In this document: positions 61,402 to 64,000 of the stretch, in pieces
Layout: every line of letters begins with the position of its first letter
Numbering within the stretch: the stretch's first letter is position 1
From: Quercus robur
Lineage: Eukaryota; Streptophyta; Magnoliopsida; Fagales; Fagaceae
Length of the DNA: 64,000 bases
Assembly (NCBI RefSeq): GCF_932294415.1
Contig: NC_065541.1
Location: 52,802,290 to 52,866,289 of the forward strand
Direction of reading: 5' to 3'
The notes under the pieces: generated by a model
The model's input: only the letters and a program-made list of their open reading frames with translations
Database searches by the model: none
What the model was told of the DNA's origin: nothing
Program-made: the position numbers and the translations under genes

Positions 61402-63947
61402 CTAAGCCTCAGTAGAAGGATCACTCTTTTGCTCTGGCTGCGGAGAAGGAGCGTCTTGGGCCTGTGTATCTGCCTTGCGGTCTTCAGCCTCATTGATCGC
61501 CTCCTTAGCAGGATCCTTGGCTTTGAAGGAGGGTTTCTTTCCCTTACCTTTGCCCTTGCCCTTCTCTTCCTCCACATCCTTGGCCTGGCCAGAACCCCAA
61601 GCAATTTCAGCTTAGGGAATGGCATCAGAAGCAGCCGTAGGCTGCTCGGAAGCCTCAGTGGTATCAGCAGGGATCTCCCGGATCTCTGGAGGAAAGAAAA
61701 CGCTCTCAGGCAATCTCAAGGCAGAGTCTGTAGGGATCCCTGCAACATCAAGGGCTTAAGCCCATGAAATACTGCAATAATCCCTACATACTTCCGGCAG
61801 CTCCTCCGTCAGCCTAGCCTCAGTCTCCTCCGTCCCTAGCTAGTAGGCAGCCCGTTTTTTGGCCTCGGATGCTTCCTTGGCTAGCTGAGTCGCTTCCTTT
61901 GCAATCTGGGCCTCTTCTTGGGCTTTCTGCAACGCAGCCTTGAGATCCAACACGGTTTGCTTTTCAGTGGCAAGGTTGGTCTCAGTCACGTATAGCTTTT
62001 GGCGTTGGTCCTCGGCTTGACTCTCGGCGTTCTTCAAACCAGCCTTGGCGCTCCTGCGGCCTTTCTCAGCCTCTTTAAGCTTCTTAGATAGCTCATAATG
62101 CTCCTGCTTAAGGGTCCCTAGAGCCTTCTCCACCTTAGCACGAGAGAGAGTCTCAACGTCAGCCAACTTATGACTGTTGCGGTAGTACTCGTCGGCCACA
62201 AACACTTGCTGAGTAATCTTCCCAAAAGATGACAAAATGATATGTTAAAACGTGATAGAATTTAATGATTTTATCAAGAAGAAGATGAATTGCCTTACCA
62301 TCGCAAGGTCTCTTTTCAGGGATAGGAAGAGCTCAGGCTGTGAAAATCGCCTATAGGCCTCCATGTCCTTGGGAAGGAGCACGGGCTGCTCTAGGGCCTC
62401 AACTATATACCCTGCTCGGCCCCATTGTACTCTTAGACCGAAGCGGTGTAGGGAATGGCGGCCCTATCCACTTCAAGTTTCGGGCTCCAAGTACGCGGAG
62501 TAACGCGCACTTCAGCCCGCTCCGTCTCTTCTCAGCTCTCTATAGATGGAGCCCTTTTGTCCTTATGCTCCCGAGTCGTTTTTTGTTGTTTACCTCCCGG
62601 GCGAGGACCCACCTCACCTTCCTCAAGGAACTCAGCCGACCTTTTCTTCTTCAGGTCGGGATTAACTTTTAAGCCGAGATCGACAGGGAGTTGTGGAGCA
62701 ACAGGAGGAAGGATAGGGGTCTGGGACTTGGAGGGCACCTTTGATGATTGCCCTTTACCTTAGGAGGACATCAGCTCTTGTAGGCTCTTTCCTTTGTTGG
62801 AGGCCATAGTGTCCACCTTCTCGTCTGAAGAGTCATTCGAGCAGGCAATAACAAGTGGCACACCGACCGCCGAGTGTCTGTCCTGTTCTCCTTCAGGATT
62901 TGAAAGTTCGATCAGAGGAGCTTTTGGAATATCCTCTTCGAAGTAAAACTCATCTATCTCCTCCTCAAGAGAAAGACGAGATGATTCAGTCTCTCCTTCA
63001 GCCTGTGCTGCGACTTCAGGATTGTCTTGTGTAGGCAGTTGTGCAGCTGGTGGAGGATTTTGAATGCCAGGTAAAACAACTGGCTTGAGACTGTTTCGGG
63101 CCAAAAACCTGGGCTTGGATACATCAATCCTAGCCAACCTCGGACTACCAGCTCTTATGGCTTGGCCGACGTCTTGGAAGGCGCGGGACAAGGGTTGGTA
63201 ACCCAAAATCAAATGAGCTGCGCGTAGTTGCCTGTCCTCATTAACGTAGATCTCTAACCTCAAAAGGTAGTTCAGGGCCAGAACGTTTATGTGGCTCAGC
63301 CAAGGAGCAATGTGTTCTTTATCTGTAAAATAGCCAAGAAGGAAATTATGGTTAGGTTACAAAAATTTTGGATTTTCAAGCAAAAGAAAATAAAGCTAAA
63401 GGGTTAAACCCCCTTCCTAGGCGATTGGTCCTAGAGGCACCGCACTTGGATCTCATGCCCGAGTTGGACAATGAAGACCATCACTCCACTCCCCTGATAC
63501 AATAAGGAAGTCATCCTTTATACCCTTATTGGATTTAGGGAGACAGGAGATTAGCCTAACGACCTCGTACCGAGATTTAAGATAATATCCCGCCTTGTCA
63601 AGGTGGTGGCACTCGTACAGGTAAACTACGTCATGTCATGTAAGGCCTAGACCCATCTGTTCATTCAGAACATCTATGTTGCCTAAGACCCTAAACATGT
63701 TGGGAGTGCACTGATGCAGCATCAACCTATGGTTAAGCAAGTAGTCACGGGTAATCCTACGCATGGGAAGTGTCATTCCTCCTTCTATAAAAGCGATCAT
63801 GGGAATGACGACTTGACCCACTTCCCTATCAGTTAGCACTCTTTCCGGAGGAAAATACTCCAAAACCACCCCCTACGGGATATGATATTTTGCCCTAAAG
63901 GCCTCCATAGCGGCCGAAGTATCTACTAAATACTTGAATTTACCCAT
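61402..63947 (-). pseudogene. Antisense extra ORF of the Tat element, intron-bearing
   Basis: Minus-strand reading starts MGKFKYLVDTSAAME at 63947, has a TAG at about 63872, then continues TLPMRRITRDYLLNHRLM and PNMFRVLGNIDVLNEQMGLG, resembling the 'putative gypsy type transposon' (Transposase_28-like) domain. A probable intron lies at about 63404-63323 (tattttacag acceptor). Then comes EEEIDEFYFEEDIPKAPL, a low-complexity region, and after a second probable intron (about 62298-62221) a long coiled coil (ETLSRAKVEKALGTLKQEHY, KKLKEAEKGRRSAKAGL) ending EQKSDPSTEA at 61402. Such antisense ORFs occur in the Tat/Retand group; the function is unknown. Several stops break this copy. Confidence 0.7.
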
Positions 63948-64000
63948 CTAGTCAAACCAGAGAGCCGAAAAGGAAAACTGGGGAGAAAATTGAGGGCCAA

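Larger units (their letters stand above)
54671..64000 (+). mobile_element. Ty3/gypsy Tat-lineage LTR retrotransposon (3' end outside window)
   Basis: Order seen: 5' LTR (54671-55531), primer site (55534-55551), gag (about 55585-57118), protease (about 57150-57400), RT (about 57900-58430), degenerate RNase H (about 58590-58930), archaeal-type RNase H (59133-59560), integrase (about 59780-60920), tandem repeats (60900-61105) and an antisense ORF (63947-61402). A second RNase H between the gypsy RNase H and integrase, plus an antisense 3' ORF, marks the Tat/Retand group (established knowledge). Many stops and frameshifts make it non-autonomous. The 3' LTR is not reached. Confidence 0.9.

Noticed and set aside
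61429..61767. Plus-strand 112-codon frame
   Set aside because: It is the complement of the antisense ORF of the Tat element, whose minus-strand frame ends EQKSDPSTEA and fits the family.

Overview
This is a 64-kb stretch of plant nuclear DNA. It is AT-rich, has long intron-bearing genes, CT/AT microsatellites and many decayed transposable elements. The proteins are those of a flowering plant: a galactolipid synthase of the DGD type, an elicitor-responsive C2 protein and a three-repeat MYB3R factor. The retroelement content looks like that of a woody eudicot, perhaps Fagales. That placement is inference and was not tested.

Layout. (1) 317-2500 (+): the last two exons of a digalactosyldiacylglycerol synthase gene (DGD2-like). 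(2) 3628-4348: a solo LTR with a perfect 5-bp target duplication. (3) 5516-14898 (+): a four-exon gene for a 160-aa zinc-knuckle protein. Its 8.65-kb first intron holds LINE pieces in both orientations and a decayed tandem array. (4) 15700-16456: a hAT-type non-autonomous element. (5) 20546-25936 (+): a tentative three-exon gene for a small basic repeat protein, whose second splice donor lies inside an internal repeat. (6) 28188-29448: a second solo LTR, minus orientation. (7) About 29490-30880: two direct repeats around a tRNA-iMet-like primer site, a TRIM-like element. (8) 31210-36144 (-): a five-exon C2-domain gene with a YGGWKESS repeat tail. (9) 36980-37330: a LINE RNase H tail. (10) 37541-41030: a rearranged endogenous caulimovirid copy, with RT/RNase H inverted against the coat-protein and protease region. 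(11) 43157-44231: a hAT element with TIRs and an 8-bp duplication. (12) 45643-48335: a 2.7-kb solo LTR inserted in one half of an older duplication, so the other half serves as an empty site. (13) 49511-53632 (+): a complete seven-exon MYB3R gene, with TATA, E2F-like and MSA-like motifs upstream. (14) 54671-64000: a Ty3/gypsy Tat-lineage retrotransposon running off the window. It has a 5' LTR, primer site, decayed gag-pol with a second (archaeal-type) RNase H, integrase, 3'-UTR tandem repeats and an intron-bearing antisense ORF.

The host genes are unrelated in function: plastid galactolipid synthesis, calcium/lipid signalling, cell-cycle transcription and two unknowns. The space between them is mostly retroelement debris. 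Three solo LTRs with intact target duplications show repeated LTR-LTR recombination. The solo LTR at 3628 and the Tat element at 54671 share terminal sequences and so belong to related families.

No clearly new biological system was found. The points most worth checking are the splice donor inside a repeat of the small basic-protein gene, the inverted and internally duplicated pararetrovirus copy, the cell-cycle motif cluster at the MYB3R promoter, and the antisense ORF of the Tat element.
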